Source: Oscillatoria princeps RMCB-10
Lineage (GTDB): Bacteria; Cyanobacteriota; Cyanobacteriia; Cyanobacteriales; Oscillatoriaceae
NCBI GenBank assembly: GCA_019359235.1
Contig: JAHHHT010000001.1
Span: forward strand, 372,001 to 436,000
Direction of reading: 5' to 3'
DNA length: 64,000 nucleotides
The notes beneath the pieces were generated by a model. That model saw only the letters and a program-made list of their open reading frames with translations, made no database searches and was not told the DNA's origin. Below, one piece after another: positions 44,044 to 53,284 of the stretch; the first letter of the stretch is position 1, and every line of letters begins with the position of its first letter. The translations under genes were made by a program, and so were the position numbers.

Positions 44044-44217
44044 ATGAGTGACGAAGCGAGTATGAATGACATTCAGGAGCCGATTGCGAGCGCTCCTCCG
44101 GAGATCCGGGAAATTATTGAGCGGGTGTTGCAGGCTGAGAAGGACAAGCTCTATATGAAGATTCCCCGCAACATTAATGATGACATCCTGAAAATTATCA
44201 AGGAAGCCATACAATGA
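44044..44217 (+). CDS. Small dnd-system-associated protein
   Basis: A 57-residue acidic helical protein, MSDEASMNDIQEPIASAPPE then IREIIERVLQAEKDKLYMKI and a C-terminal NINDDILKIIKEAIQ. It matches the layout of the small proteins that accompany SMC-like ATPases in DNA modification islands. Its stop overlaps the ATPase start (ATGA), so the two are translationally coupled and probably form a complex (inference). The start is at the ATG of 44044; MNDIQ is an alternative six codons on. Confidence 0.7.
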   Translation: MSDEASMNDIQEPIASAPPEIREIIERVLQAEKDKLYMKIPRNINDDILKIIKEAIQ

Positions 44218-46286
44218 AGATAATTTCAATTAAGCTCTGCAACTTTCGGCAGTTTTACGGCAAGACGCCAGAGATTATTATTGCGTGGGGGGAGCGGAAT
44301 ACGACGGTTATTCACGGAAACAACGGTGCCGGGAAGACGACGCTGATGAATGCGTTTACTTGGGTGCTGTACGAGAGATTCACGGCGGCTTTTGCTGCGG
44401 AGGAGCAGCTGGTGAATAAGCGGGCGATTAGCGAAGCTGAACCAGGGAAAGCGGTGCCGTGCTGGGTGGAGGTTGTATTTGAACATGACAGCAAGCGCTA
44501 CCAGGTTAAGCGCTTGAGCCGCGCCTACAGGAATGAAGCCGGCATTTCTCATGGCAAAAGTGAGCTGTACATGATGATAGCGGGGGATGAGGGGCGCTGG
44601 TTGCCACCGCCGCCGCTGCAACAGCCGGTGGATATAATTAATCGGATTTTGCCGGATAGCTTGCACAAATACTTTTTCTTTGATGGGGAGCGGATTGAGC
44701 ACATTGTCCGGGATGAAAAGAAGGCTGAAATTGCTGAAGCTACCAAAGAGCTGCTGGGGGTGGAGGTTTTAGAGCGAGCCATCCGGCATTTGGGGGAGGC
44801 GAAGAAATCTCTGGAAACTGATTTGAGAGGGATTGGCGATCCTGCGACTAAAAAGCTGCTGCGCGAGAAGCAAAAGCTAGAGCAAGAGAGGGAGCAACTC
44901 GCTAAGCGTCAGGGTGAGATTGAGCAGGAGTTGCAGAACCAAGCGGAGTTGAAAAAGACGATTAGCAGCCGGTTGCTAGAGCTGGGGGGTGCGGAGCAGT
45001 TGCAATCTTTGCGGAACGAACTGGAAACCCAGAGAGAGTCAATCCGGGAGCAGTTGAAACAGGCGAATGAAGTTTTGAAGCGAGCGATTTCAGCGCGAGG
45101 CTATACGGTTTTGCTGTCGCAGGCGATGGCGGAATTCCGAGGGATTGTTGATGGGTTGCGGGAGAGAGGGGAGCTGCCGGCAGGAATTAAGCGGCAATTT
45201 GTGGGAGAGCTGCTGGAAAGGAAGCGCTGTATTTGCGGTGCGGAACTGACAGAGGGTACGCACGCTCACGCACTGGTGCACGCTTGGATGGATAAAGCGG
45301 GAATGGCTGATGTGGAGGAAACGGCTATTCGCATGAGTACGCAGGTGGATGAAGTTGAAAAGCAGGTGCCTGAATTTTGGGGGGAGGTTGACCGGCAGCA
45401 AGCGAATATCAATCAGTGGAGAGCGGAAATTTCCCGGATTGAGACGCAGCTGGACGACACTAAGAAAAAGTTGAGGAATTATCCGGATGAGGATGTCAGC
45501 CAGTTGCAGACGCGCTTGGATGAGATTGAGAGTAAGAGCAGTGAGTTGAACCGGGAAGCCGGCTCGAACAAGCTGCAAGGTGAGAGCCTAAAAGCTGAGA
45601 TTGAAGGCTTGGGAAAGCAAATTGACAAGCAGAGGATGAATGAGTTACGGCAAGCTTTGGCTCAGCGGCGCATTGCGGCTACCCAGGAGGCGGTGGAGCG
45701 GTTGACGGAAGTGAAAAGTCGGCTGGAAAAACAGTTCCGCTTGCAGCTGGAAAAGCGGGTGCAGGAGATATTCAGCGAAATTTCGTTCACTCCGTATGTT
45801 CCTAAGCTGAATGAGAAATACGAGCTGTCGCTGGTGGAGAATACGGCGGGGGTTGATGCGCCGGTGGCGGCTTCTACCGGCGAGAATCAAATCCTGAGTT
45901 TGTCGTTTATTGCCGGGATTATCGATCGGGTGCGCGAGTGGAGTAAAAAGAATGCGCTGATGGGCCCGGATAGCAGTACGTTCCCGATTGTGATGGATTC
46001 TCCGTTTGGCAGTTTGGATGAAATATCCCGGCGGCGGGTGGCGAGATCGATTCCCCGGTTGGCGAATCAGCTGGTGGTTTTGGTGACTAAGACTCAGTGG
46101 CGGGGGGAGGTTGCTGAGGAGATGGCGGATTGCATTGATAGGGAATATGTGCTGGTCTACAATTCTCCTAAGCCGGATTGTGAGGAGGATGGGATTGAGT
46201 TGAATGGCGAGCGCTATCCTTTGGTGCGGCAGAGTCCAAATGAGTTTGAGTACACGGAGATTATAGAGGTGGGTTATGGTTTCTAG
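44214..46286 (+). CDS. SMC/Rad50-like ATPase, DndD-like
   Basis: A 690-residue ABC-type ATPase with a coiled-coil arm. The N-terminal P-loop is VIHGNNGAGKTTLMNAFTW (32-50). A hook-like Cys pair RCICGAEL (Cys339 and 341) lies amid coiled coils rich in Glu, Lys and Arg (about 215-330 and 375-520). The signature STGENQILSLSFIAGI (about 554-569) and the Walker B FPIVMDSPFGSLDE (about 593-606) follow. It is a paralogue of DndD (see 53285) and shares the FFFDGERIEHI segment with it. It is coupled to the small protein upstream and overlaps the Uma2 gene downstream. Probable role: DNA-dependent ATPase that positions or activates a nuclease (inference). Confidence 0.85.
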   Translation: MKIISIKLCNFRQFYGKTPEIIIAWGERNTTVIHGNNGAGKTTLMNAFTWVLYERFTAAFAAEEQLVNKRAISEAEPGKAVPCWVEVVFEHDSKRYQVKRLSRAYRNEAGISHGKSELYMMIAGDEGRWLPPPPLQQPVDIINRILPDSLHKYFFFDGERIEHIVRDEKKAEIAEATKELLGVEVLERAIRHLGEAKKSLETDLRGIGDPATKKLLREKQKLEQEREQLAKRQGEIEQELQNQAELKKTISSRLLELGGAEQLQSLRNELETQRESIREQLKQANEVLKRAISARGYTVLLSQAMAEFRGIVDGLRERGELPAGIKRQFVGELLERKRCICGAELTEGTHAHALVHAWMDKAGMADVEETAIRMSTQVDEVEKQVPEFWGEVDRQQANINQWRAEISRIETQLDDTKKKLRNYPDEDVSQLQTRLDEIESKSSELNREAGSNKLQGESLKAEIEGLGKQIDKQRMNELRQALAQRRIAATQEAVERLTEVKSRLEKQFRLQLEKRVQEIFSEISFTPYVPKLNEKYELSLVENTAGVDAPVAASTGENQILSLSFIAGIIDRVREWSKKNALMGPDSSTFPIVMDSPFGSLDEISRRRVARSIPRLANQLVVLVTKTQWRGEVAEEMADCIDREYVLVYNSPKPDCEEDGIELNGERYPLVRQSPNEFEYTEIIEVGYGF

Positions 46287-46932
46287 TCGGGAGCCGGTGT
46301 TGCGGGATGCGGTGACGGATACCTGGTGTGCGGCGAGCTGGGAAGATTTTCTGGCGCTGGCTGATGACCCCGCTTATGAGAGGGGCAGATTTTATTACCA
46401 TCAAGGCTATATGAGGATTGAAATGGCAGCAGTTGGCCCGCGTCACGGTCGTCTGAATTCGATTGTTCCCTATGTGGTTGTTCTTTTCGCTGCTCTCAAG
46501 AACATCCCAATTTTACAGTTGGCTAATACCAGTTTCAGGAAAGCCGATTTACAGGAATTTCAACCTGACTTGGCTTTCTACATCGGTTCTGAGTTGAGGG
46601 TGCCTCCTGAAAGCAATTCACCCGTTGATTTGAATGAGTACGATCCGCCGGCACTTGTGGTGGAAGTTGGAGCGACTTCTATCAGTGATGATTTGGGGCG
46701 AAAGCGGTTACTCTACGAACGGGCGGGAGTGCGGGAATATTGGGTGGTTGATGCGAATGCGCGGGAGGCGATTGCTTTTGAGATTTCTCAGGGGCGCAGT
46801 GGTGAAATTCAGGAGTCGCTGGTGCTTCCCGGGTTAGGGATCGCACGGGTTGAAGAAGCCCTAACACGCAGCCAAACTCAGGATGATGGGGAGATTAATC
46901 GCTGGCTGCTGCAAACATTTATGGGAAATTAG
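46276..46932 (+). CDS. Uma2 family endonuclease coupled to the SMC-like ATPase
   Basis: A 218-residue PD-(D/E)XK-type protein: SWEDFLALADDPAYERGRFY, then YHQGYMRIEMAAVGPRHGRL, and the active-site region PALVVEVGATSISDDLGRKR, LLYERAGVREYWVVD. Its ATG at 46276 overlaps the last codons of the ATPase gene by 11 bp, a coupling that most stand-alone Uma2 genes lack. This suggests that it is the nuclease partner of that ATPase (inference). It differs in sequence from the Uma2 protein at 25947. The family activity as a nuclease is deduced from the fold only. Confidence 0.8.
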   Translation: MVSSREPVLRDAVTDTWCAASWEDFLALADDPAYERGRFYYHQGYMRIEMAAVGPRHGRLNSIVPYVVVLFAALKNIPILQLANTSFRKADLQEFQPDLAFYIGSELRVPPESNSPVDLNEYDPPALVVEVGATSISDDLGRKRLLYERAGVREYWVVDANAREAIAFEISQGRSGEIQESLVLPGLGIARVEEALTRSQTQDDGEINRWLLQTFMGN

Positions 46933-47407
46933 ACTTGTTGCGCCAAGTAGCCGGCACCCGCTGGGTGAGGTTGTAGAACGCGCTCGCGTCTCTATAAGTC
47001 CAAAATCAGTCTGTGACGCCATTCTACCCCTTCACCCCCTTGCCTTCCGACGAGCCCTCCCTGCCCCCCCTAAAAAAGGGGGGGTGAAGAGAGGGAAAAG
47101 AAGTTTGTGCCACCGGCTTAATTTTGTAATGATTTTGTAATGCCCTTGAAATGCGGTAAAATAGAGTAGAGTGGGGAGAGCGTCCGCGACGCCGGCAGCT
47201 CACAAGGGAGCATCCCTTTTTTGCAAAGATTTTCACGCCCTCACCCCCCAAGGCACCCCTCTCCCTTCATGGGAGAGGGGGGAAAAAATCAATAATTCTC
47301 CGCTCTCCCCTTGTGGGAGAGGGGTTGGGGGTGAAGGGGAGTACAAAAATGGGATGCTCCCACTCACAGCATTGAATTAAGAGTCCGCCAAACCTGATAT
47401 CAAACAA
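46933..47407. other. Intergenic region with long repeats
   Basis: No gene. It contains a CCCCCCTAAAAAAGGGGGGG hairpin (about 47068-47087), an AT-rich stretch, then AGGGAGCATCCC(TTT) with TTTTTTGCAAAGATT and CACCCCCCAAGGCACCCCTC (47205-47285), a copy of the sequence at 55267-55345. GTGGGAGAGGGGTTGGGGGT follows near 47310. Confidence 0.6.
47205..47285. repeat. 80-bp direct repeat, copy 1 (partner at 55267)
   Basis: GGGAGCATCCC, TTTTGCAAAGATT(T/G)TCAC, CCTCACCCCCCAAGGCACCC and CTCTCCC...GGGAGAGGGG. The second copy follows dndD. Between them lie the assoc-4, DGQHR, dndB, dndC and dndD genes. Confidence 0.7.
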
Positions 47408-47878
47408 ATGGGTGCGCATAGAATTAGAATTGCTAAAGATAAGGCAGAGTTAGTGAAAGCCCTAACCTCCTCAGAGGGCAGCAAAGCCGGCCCTTTTCCG
47501 ACTTATGCTGATGTGATATTGTTTGCGGCAGCTTTGGGGGCGAGGCATAAAAAGCGCTTGCCGGTCGGGGAAATCTCTAAAAGAGAGCCGGGTCCCATTG
47601 AGGAAGATATTTTTGTGGCTAGGGGCTACGATATGGTTATCAAATTGCTGGCTATTGTTGATAATAAAGATGCCCAAATAATCTCTTCCGAGGTAAAATA
47701 TAGCGAGAGACGCATCCATATTTTTGAAGAGTATGCGAATGGGGGGCTTGAGATTTTGCGCGATGAGCTGCGGGGGGCGGTAGACTATACAGAGCGACTT
47801 CTCTTGATGCTCATGTCTGAACGGGTGAAGGATGCGCATTCAGAAGAGGAGTTTGATTTAAGCCGGTTTCTGTCTTGA
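47408..47878 (+). CDS. DNA phosphorothioation-associated protein 4
   Basis: A 156-residue protein matching the dnd-associated family 4: MGAHRIRIAKDKAELVKALT, the loop FPTYADVILFAAALGARHKK, and GGLEILRDELRGAVDYTERL. It is mostly helical and acidic, with no known activity. The start at ATG 47408 lies 470 bp after the Uma2 gene. Its linkage with dnd genes in many genomes suggests a regulatory or structural role; details are unknown. Confidence 0.78.
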   Translation: MGAHRIRIAKDKAELVKALTSSEGSKAGPFPTYADVILFAAALGARHKKRLPVGEISKREPGPIEEDIFVARGYDMVIKLLAIVDNKDAQIISSEVKYSERRIHIFEEYANGGLEILRDELRGAVDYTERLLLMLMSERVKDAHSEEEFDLSRFLS

Positions 47879-47934
47879 AAGGGGGCTTGGGGCGGGAGGT
47901 CCCTGGCGATTAGAAATTCACTGCGACAAACAAA

Positions 47935-47955
47935 GCCCGCCTGCGCGGGCTAAGA
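47935..47955 (+). terminator. Hairpin after the assoc-4 gene
   Basis: AGCCCGC, loop CTGC, GCGGGCT: a perfect 7-bp stem about 60 nt after the stop codon. No T run follows, so the strength is uncertain. A GTTCGTTCTGCGGAACGCAC hairpin lies further on at about 48028-48047. Confidence 0.5.
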
Positions 47956-48068
47956 GAAGAGCGAGACTCTCAAAATCTGCGCGGTTTGTTTCTCGATCCA
48001 GGCTTTGGCTGGGAACGCCTGAAGCTTTGGGTTCGTTCTGCGGAACGCACCCTACTTATTGCAAGCTG

Positions 48069-49670
48069 CTAGTTGAGGATAGGTGGAAGTCCGACTTGCT
48101 TCGGCTCAACAAATTTGCCGTTAAATCCGACTGCTTTGCCTTCAATGGTTCTCGCTTCAGCAAGCTCCAGGCGGATTTCCGCACGCTCCATGCCATCCTG
48201 AATTCCGCCCAGGATATACACTAGCAACCTCGCCGCTAAATCCCTTCCAGAAACTAGGACTCGCTTTTTATTGGGGTCATACAAAACTCCATACCAGAGA
48301 GATTCGGGATATTCCATTCCACTGAATCCGCCGTCTACATCGTACTTGCGAAGTTTATCGAAAATGGCTTTGAGGGATAGCTTTTTCTTGAAGACCAGAA
48401 TTCCCATCGCCTGCGCGAAGGCTACTTGCCCAACTGGACGGAAAAGCATATTTCCTTCGCCCCCATTTTTCTCAAAGCAAAACCGGCGCAAGTCGGGCGT
48501 TTCTTCCCCATGAGCGATCCTCTGATAGCTTGGCAGGGTGGCTAAATGGTCGAAAAGTTTGTTAAATTCGTCAATTCCTTCCTGCAGTTCCTCATCTTCT
48601 GGGCGCATGGGAATGAGATTCTTTTTATCCAGGGGTTTCCAGTGGGGGAATTTTGGCCCCAAGTACCGCTCGGACATTTCTTTGAGCGCTTGAAGGGTGG
48701 TTAAGACGGTGGACTTTGCCGCAACAGTGGCGCTGTCCCAATTGACGCGGGGATTGCGACCTTTGATATCTTTTAATAAGGGGTGTGTGACGGAAATTTT
48801 TCTGGCTACAATGGAAAAGCCGTCATCTTCATTGAGTGCGGCGAGCTGTCCCTGGCTCAAGTTTACAGCCATGAGGTTGACGTGCACAAAGATGGATCTC
48901 ACCCGCCGCCGCGCTTCTTCGCGGGTTTCTCCTTTCAGGACTGCTGGGATAAATTCGATGCCTATTTTCTCTTTGGCTAAGCTTTGCAAGTGAGCGGTAT
49001 CGACTTGGTACTGCTCTCGGATGTCTGCGACTGTAATTGCTGCGCCCACCGGTTTTTTGGTTTTGCTGTATCGCTGGAGTCTGCCGGTTTTGATCAGCGC
49101 CATTAAACCCTGGACTCCCATCAGCCGGTGCTGTCCGTCCAGGGCGAAAAGGGAAACAGTTTCTGAGACATCCAAAAGCCCTACTGTGCGGTTTTTGTCC
49201 AGGGGGGTGAAATCGGCGGCTGACTTGAGCGCCTGTCCGTTTTTATCCCATTCTGGTGCTTTTGGGGCGTCCACCCAGGGAGGGCTTTGCACGACCAAAA
49301 CTGCTGGGAATTTGTGGGAGTTCCGCGCCGCTAAATACAGGGCTAAAGGTGCCTGACGCGACCAATCAAGGGGGCGCTGGACAATTTCGTCGATGGTTTC
49401 TTCGGTTCTTATAACGTTGCCGGTGTCGGAGTCGAATTTTTGCCGGAAAAGGGGCAGTTGGGAGGCGAAGCGAATGCGGCTGTCCAGCCATTCTAAGGTG
49501 ACTGAGCCAATGAATGCTTCGGTGTTGCCCATCTGGGTTTTCTGAACGAGAATTTTGTCGTTTCTGAGCAGATATCTGTCCAGCAGCAGGGCGAGCGCTT
49601 GCCGGTCTCGGTTTTCCTGTTCCAGGATTTGGCTGGCTATGTCAGCCGGCGGGTTGGATGGGCTGTTCAT
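48069..49670 (-). CDS. DGQHR-domain protein, DndB-like
   Basis: A 533-residue protein with the DGQHR motif in LFALDGQHRLMGVQGL (residues 178-182). DGQHR is the signature of DndB, the regulator of dnd operons, and of related proteins in modification islands. This protein is 140 residues longer than the DndB at 50310, with little similarity outside the motif region. Further segments: VQKTQMGNTEAFIGSVTLEW near the N-terminus, RRRVRSIFVHVNLMAVNLSQ, and RVLVSGRDLAARLLVYILGG near the end. It has a promoter at 49730-49757. Role inferred: a second regulator or a DNA-binding part of the system. Confidence 0.75.
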   Translation of the reverse strand: MNSPSNPPADIASQILEQENRDRQALALLLDRYLLRNDKILVQKTQMGNTEAFIGSVTLEWLDSRIRFASQLPLFRQKFDSDTGNVIRTEETIDEIVQRPLDWSRQAPLALYLAARNSHKFPAVLVVQSPPWVDAPKAPEWDKNGQALKSAADFTPLDKNRTVGLLDVSETVSLFALDGQHRLMGVQGLMALIKTGRLQRYSKTKKPVGAAITVADIREQYQVDTAHLQSLAKEKIGIEFIPAVLKGETREEARRRVRSIFVHVNLMAVNLSQGQLAALNEDDGFSIVARKISVTHPLLKDIKGRNPRVNWDSATVAAKSTVLTTLQALKEMSERYLGPKFPHWKPLDKKNLIPMRPEDEELQEGIDEFNKLFDHLATLPSYQRIAHGEETPDLRRFCFEKNGGEGNMLFRPVGQVAFAQAMGILVFKKKLSLKAIFDKLRKYDVDGGFSGMEYPESLWYGVLYDPNKKRVLVSGRDLAARLLVYILGGIQDGMERAEIRLELAEARTIEGKAVGFNGKFVEPKQVGLPPILN

Positions 49671-49729
49671 GGGGTGCGGGTTTTAGGCTCTGGGGCTAGT
49701 TTTTAAAAATTATCACTAAAATGTGTTAA

Positions 49730-49757
49730 AGTATAGTTAAGTTTTTTAAAAGTCCAA
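49730..49757 (-). promoter_or_regulatory. Sigma-70-like promoter of the DGQHR gene
   Basis: On the minus strand TTGGAC (49757-49752) and TATACT (49735-49730) are 16 bp apart, in an A/T-rich window. The start codon of the DGQHR gene is about 60 nt downstream. Confidence 0.55.
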
Positions 49758-49759
49758 AC

Positions 49760-50309
49760 TGTGCGATAATGAGATTGTCGGACGGCTAGGAGAGCCGGTG
49801 CTTATCATATAATGTCTGTGCTGTCAACTATCTTGGGAAAGGAAAATTCTGCCGGTGGGTGGCCACACCCAGCCCCAGAGCTGTTTTATTCTCGCTTCGG
49901 GGCAATCCCCTCGTGGTTGCCCCGATCCCGAAAACGCCTAACAGCTCGTGGGTGGCCACACCCAGGGGGGGCGCGGGTGCCGGTTCCCTACAACATCCTG
50001 ATGTTTCTGGGAATGAAACAGCCCCACCCCCAGGCCCACCCCGTCAGCGGGGCGAGCCGGTGGGCAATGCTGTCCCTTCGAGCGTGGGAATTTATTCCTT
50101 ATATTCTCTTCGCGAGTGGGGGGTAGCCGCGAACCGAGAGGGGTTAGACCCCACAATTGTTTGATTTGATGCGCCGTACCGTATCATAGAAGTGCTACTC
50201 TGTCAAGAAGATGGTAAACCACAGAATATATAAGGGAGAAAACCATGACACACACGAGCGCCGAGTCAGTGCCGGTGAGAGAGGGAGGCAACTGCCAATT
50301 TGTCAAGGT
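49760..50309. other. Intergenic region between two DGQHR genes
   Basis: About 550 bp. It holds two copies of GTGGGTGGCCACACCCAG (about 49855 and 49950) and other G/C-rich palindromes. A short plus-strand frame with a good ribosome site starts at 50245 but runs antisense into dndB, and I do not accept it. Confidence 0.5.
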
Positions 50310-51482
50310 TTACCATCCCAGATTGGCTTTGGCCCTAGTGACTGCTATTCTTACTGGATTGGCACCGGCTGATATTTTGTATGGTTTAGCCGTATTTTTG
50401 GGGTTAGGGCTAGATAAAACAACATTTCCCTCCCAAAGATCGCTGCTCCTTGACCAATCGAGTTGAGCCATCTCTGAGACTTTCTCAGCGTCAAAAGACT
50501 CGCTCTCTTTGTCATAAGTGCAGTAGAGCAAGCGCCCTAAAATTTCCAGTCCCACACTCATGCCTAAGAGACAGTTTTCCTTAAATGCACGTACTTTATC
50601 AACTGTCAAGTCGTCTTTAGAGATTTCAAAAATATGTCGAGTCTGGCTGCATTCCGAGAAAAACTGATTCAGACAACTAACCAGAGCTTCCGAGGATGTG
50701 TCAACATCAAAATCTTTAAGCTCATCATCTGGAGCGTCCGCAAAAGCGCAGCTGACAGCCCTAGCTATGTAATTGGTTGTGTAAATCAATTTCTTTTTAA
50801 TGTCGGGAGTTCCTTTAATCTTCTCTGTCTTGCCATAAAACATTGGGACTCGATATACCAAGTTTTTAGTGATGCCAACCCGACCTTCAAACTCGCCGAA
50901 GGACAGAAGCAAGGATTTATCCAGCTGTCGGGTTTGCGCCATATCTCGGAAATCAGTCTGGCACTGGTTAAAGTCTCCTTCTAAAACCAGCGTAATTGGA
51001 AAATCATCCTGCCCAATTAACTCGCCTTCAGGACTTTCAATCAATTCGTGAATCGCACGCTTGCGATGCTGTCCGTCAGTAATGTCTAGTTTAACGCCGC
51101 GAGGAATGGCCACTAAGCAAATGCCCCGACCCAATTCGATAATCTCAATCTTGTTTGGAGCGATATTCGCCGTCAGTGTCCCCAGAATCCAGGGGTGGCC
51201 ATTGCTGGCGCGTTTCAGAATATATTGCTTGATTTCCGCCGCATGACCCTGCACCTCTGGGCGATTTTTGCCAGAATCGGGATCGTTGCCGGTGGAGGGT
51301 TTGGCCTGGAGAAGGGTGGGCAAGTCATGGGCGGGGACATTGATTTGCACCATTTGGCGCTGACCCTGCTGGAAAATCAGCCCGGGATAGCACTTCTGCC
51401 GGTGATACTTGGCGAAGTATGGATCGAGCAAGTCATCAAGTTGCTGGCTCGGTTCAGGCTGGGGGCGGTTGTCTTCTGACAT
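50310..51482 (-). CDS. dndB: DNA phosphorothioation regulator DndB
   Basis: A 390-residue protein with the DGQHR signature in DITDGQHRKRAI (residues about 133-144). DndB proteins repress the dnd operon and influence the frequency of sulfur modification; they bind the promoter region. It also has ELIGQDDFPITLVLEGDFNQ after the motif and a C-terminal KISAGANPVRIAVTRAKANL. The ATG at 51482 is chosen over a TTG three codons up. It is divergent from dndC, with 180 bp between them that should hold the shared regulatory region. The C-terminal end faces the DGQHR gene in the same orientation. Confidence 0.88.
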   Translation of the reverse strand: MSEDNRPQPEPSQQLDDLLDPYFAKYHRQKCYPGLIFQQGQRQMVQINVPAHDLPTLLQAKPSTGNDPDSGKNRPEVQGHAAEIKQYILKRASNGHPWILGTLTANIAPNKIEIIELGRGICLVAIPRGVKLDITDGQHRKRAIHELIESPEGELIGQDDFPITLVLEGDFNQCQTDFRDMAQTRQLDKSLLLSFGEFEGRVGITKNLVYRVPMFYGKTEKIKGTPDIKKKLIYTTNYIARAVSCAFADAPDDELKDFDVDTSSEALVSCLNQFFSECSQTRHIFEISKDDLTVDKVRAFKENCLLGMSVGLEILGRLLYCTYDKESESFDAEKVSEMAQLDWSRSSDLWEGNVVLSSPNPKNTAKPYKISAGANPVRIAVTRAKANLGW

Positions 51483-51660
51483 GTAAAGCAATAAAATGGG
51501 AGAGAAATCTATGCAGGGATTATAACCGATCTCAGGGGGTGTAAACTAGGAATGGTATTTTTCCAAGAAGCAAGCGACCAAGGCCAAACGCCTCGGGCCT
51601 AGCAGGGATGTCACAAGCGGAACAAAAGCCAGAAAACTAGCCATACAGGAGGGTGCAGAG
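51483..51660. promoter_or_regulatory. Divergent dndB-dndC regulatory region
   Basis: Both dndB and dndC must be expressed from this 178-bp region. AGGAGGG stands about 8 nt before the dndC ATG. I cannot point to an operator; the TACTCCCT-like direct elements are not clear. Confidence 0.45.
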
Positions 51661-53214
51661 ATGACAGAAGAGATCCAGCTATCACTATTCCCACCGCGCA
51701 CCGTTGCGGAGCTAGTGGAAGACATACAAATGCTAACTAAGGAAATCCAAGAGTTATACTGTCTGGACGAGATACCCTGGGCGATCGGATATAGTGGGGG
51801 GAAGGATTCAACGGCTGCTTTGCAGCTTGTTTGGAATGCGATTTCCGAATTACCACTCGAAAAACGAACAAAAACAATTTATGTTATTACAAATGATACA
51901 CTCGTAGAGAATCCAATCGTTTCCGCTTGGGTGCGCAATTCTCTGGAACGGATGAAGGTTGCTTCCCAAGAGCAAGGAATGCCCATCGAACCGCACCTTA
52001 CTTATCCTGCAGTAAAAGACACGTTCTGGGTGTGCTTAATTGGGAAGGGCTATCCAGCACCTAGAAACCGCTTTAGGTGGTGTACAGAACGCCTAAAAAT
52101 TAAACCAGCTGACTCTTTTATTCGGGACGTAATTAGAACTAAGGGTGAAGTGATTCTTGTTTTGGGGACTCGCAAGGCTGAAAGTATTCAGCGGGCCAAA
52201 AATATGGCTAAACATAGAGAGTGGCGGCTCCGCGATCGCCTAAACACGAATCCAAGCCGCCCTAACTCCCTGATTTACCTCCCGATTGAAGACTGGCGTA
52301 CTGATGAAGTTTGGATTTACTTAAATCAGTGGCCAAACCCTTGGGGAAACAGCAACAAAGACTTACTTACGATGTATCGGGGCGCTACTGCTGATAATGA
52401 ATGCCCTCTAGTGATTGATACCTCGACTCCAAGCTGTGGCGATTCTCGCTTTGGGTGCTGGGTTTGCACAATGGTCAGTAAAGATAAATCTATGGAGGCA
52501 ATGATTCAGAATGACGAGGACAAAGAATGGATGCAGCCTTTGCTGGATATCCGAAATGAATTGGATATTGAGGACGATCGCGTCAAGAGAGACTTTCGCC
52601 GCATTTACGGGAAGGTCGAACTTTTTGAGCGCAATGTGGATGGCAAGATATCCGTAGAACCGATGCCAGGGCCCTATACTAAAGAATGGCGGGAAAAATG
52701 GCTGAGGAAAGTTCTCGCCGCTCAAACACAAATCCGCAGCACCGGCCCAGAAGAAATGCGGGACATCACGCTGATTACCCTGGAGGAACTGAGCGAAATT
52801 CGCCGCATCTGGCTAGAGGAAAAACACGAATTTGATGACAGCTTGCCCAAAATATACAAGGAAGTCACAGGCGTTGAGTTCCAAGATCCCCGCCCGGGTG
52901 CGGACAGGAGTCTGCTGGGCAGCGATGAGTGGGAGGTGCTCGAAGAAATCTGCACCGGCGATGCCATGCACCTGGAACTGATGGCGAAGCTGCTCAACAC
53001 AGAACGCCAGTTTTACATGAAAGCTCGCCGCACCGGCATATACGACTCCCTGGAGAAGTGCTTTGAAACCAGCTCTCGCTCCAAGGAGGAAGCGATTAAG
53101 AACGCCCACTACAAGCGGGACTTGAAAACGGCTGCCGGTGAGGGCAACATTGCCACCGTTAAACAGCTGACTTGGGCTAGTCTGAAATTCTCAACCAAGG
53201 ATGCAGCTGAGTAG
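51661..53214 (+). CDS. dndC: DNA phosphorothioation sulfurtransferase DndC
   Basis: Iron-sulfur ATP pyrophosphatase of the PAPS reductase family that activates DNA for sulfur insertion, 517 residues. The PP-loop is SGGKDST (45-51). RFRWCTERLKIKP (Cys141) is the second conserved part. The cluster ligands are Cys248, Cys259, Cys266 and Cys269 (PSCGDSRFGCWVC at 257-269), the C-X10-C-X6-C-X2-C arrangement expected for DndC. The C-terminal half is less conserved. The start ATG has a strong ribosome site. It is followed by dndD and dndE on the same strand. Confidence 0.95.
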   Translation: MTEEIQLSLFPPRTVAELVEDIQMLTKEIQELYCLDEIPWAIGYSGGKDSTAALQLVWNAISELPLEKRTKTIYVITNDTLVENPIVSAWVRNSLERMKVASQEQGMPIEPHLTYPAVKDTFWVCLIGKGYPAPRNRFRWCTERLKIKPADSFIRDVIRTKGEVILVLGTRKAESIQRAKNMAKHREWRLRDRLNTNPSRPNSLIYLPIEDWRTDEVWIYLNQWPNPWGNSNKDLLTMYRGATADNECPLVIDTSTPSCGDSRFGCWVCTMVSKDKSMEAMIQNDEDKEWMQPLLDIRNELDIEDDRVKRDFRRIYGKVELFERNVDGKISVEPMPGPYTKEWREKWLRKVLAAQTQIRSTGPEEMRDITLITLEELSEIRRIWLEEKHEFDDSLPKIYKEVTGVEFQDPRPGADRSLLGSDEWEVLEEICTGDAMHLELMAKLLNTERQFYMKARRTGIYDSLEKCFETSSRSKEEAIKNAHYKRDLKTAAGEGNIATVKQLTWASLKFSTKDAAE

Positions 53215-53284
53215 CGCCCCCTCACCCCCTCACCGCCCGCACAAAGGGAGGGGGGAACACTAAATGACGATCTGAGGCAGAACC

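Noticed and set aside
50245-50466. Plus-strand 73-codon frame with a good ribosome-binding site (AAGGGAGAAAACC before ATG)
   Set aside because: From 50310 on it is antisense to the conserved C-terminus of dndB, and its sequence has no recognisable domain; the first 20 codons alone are too little.
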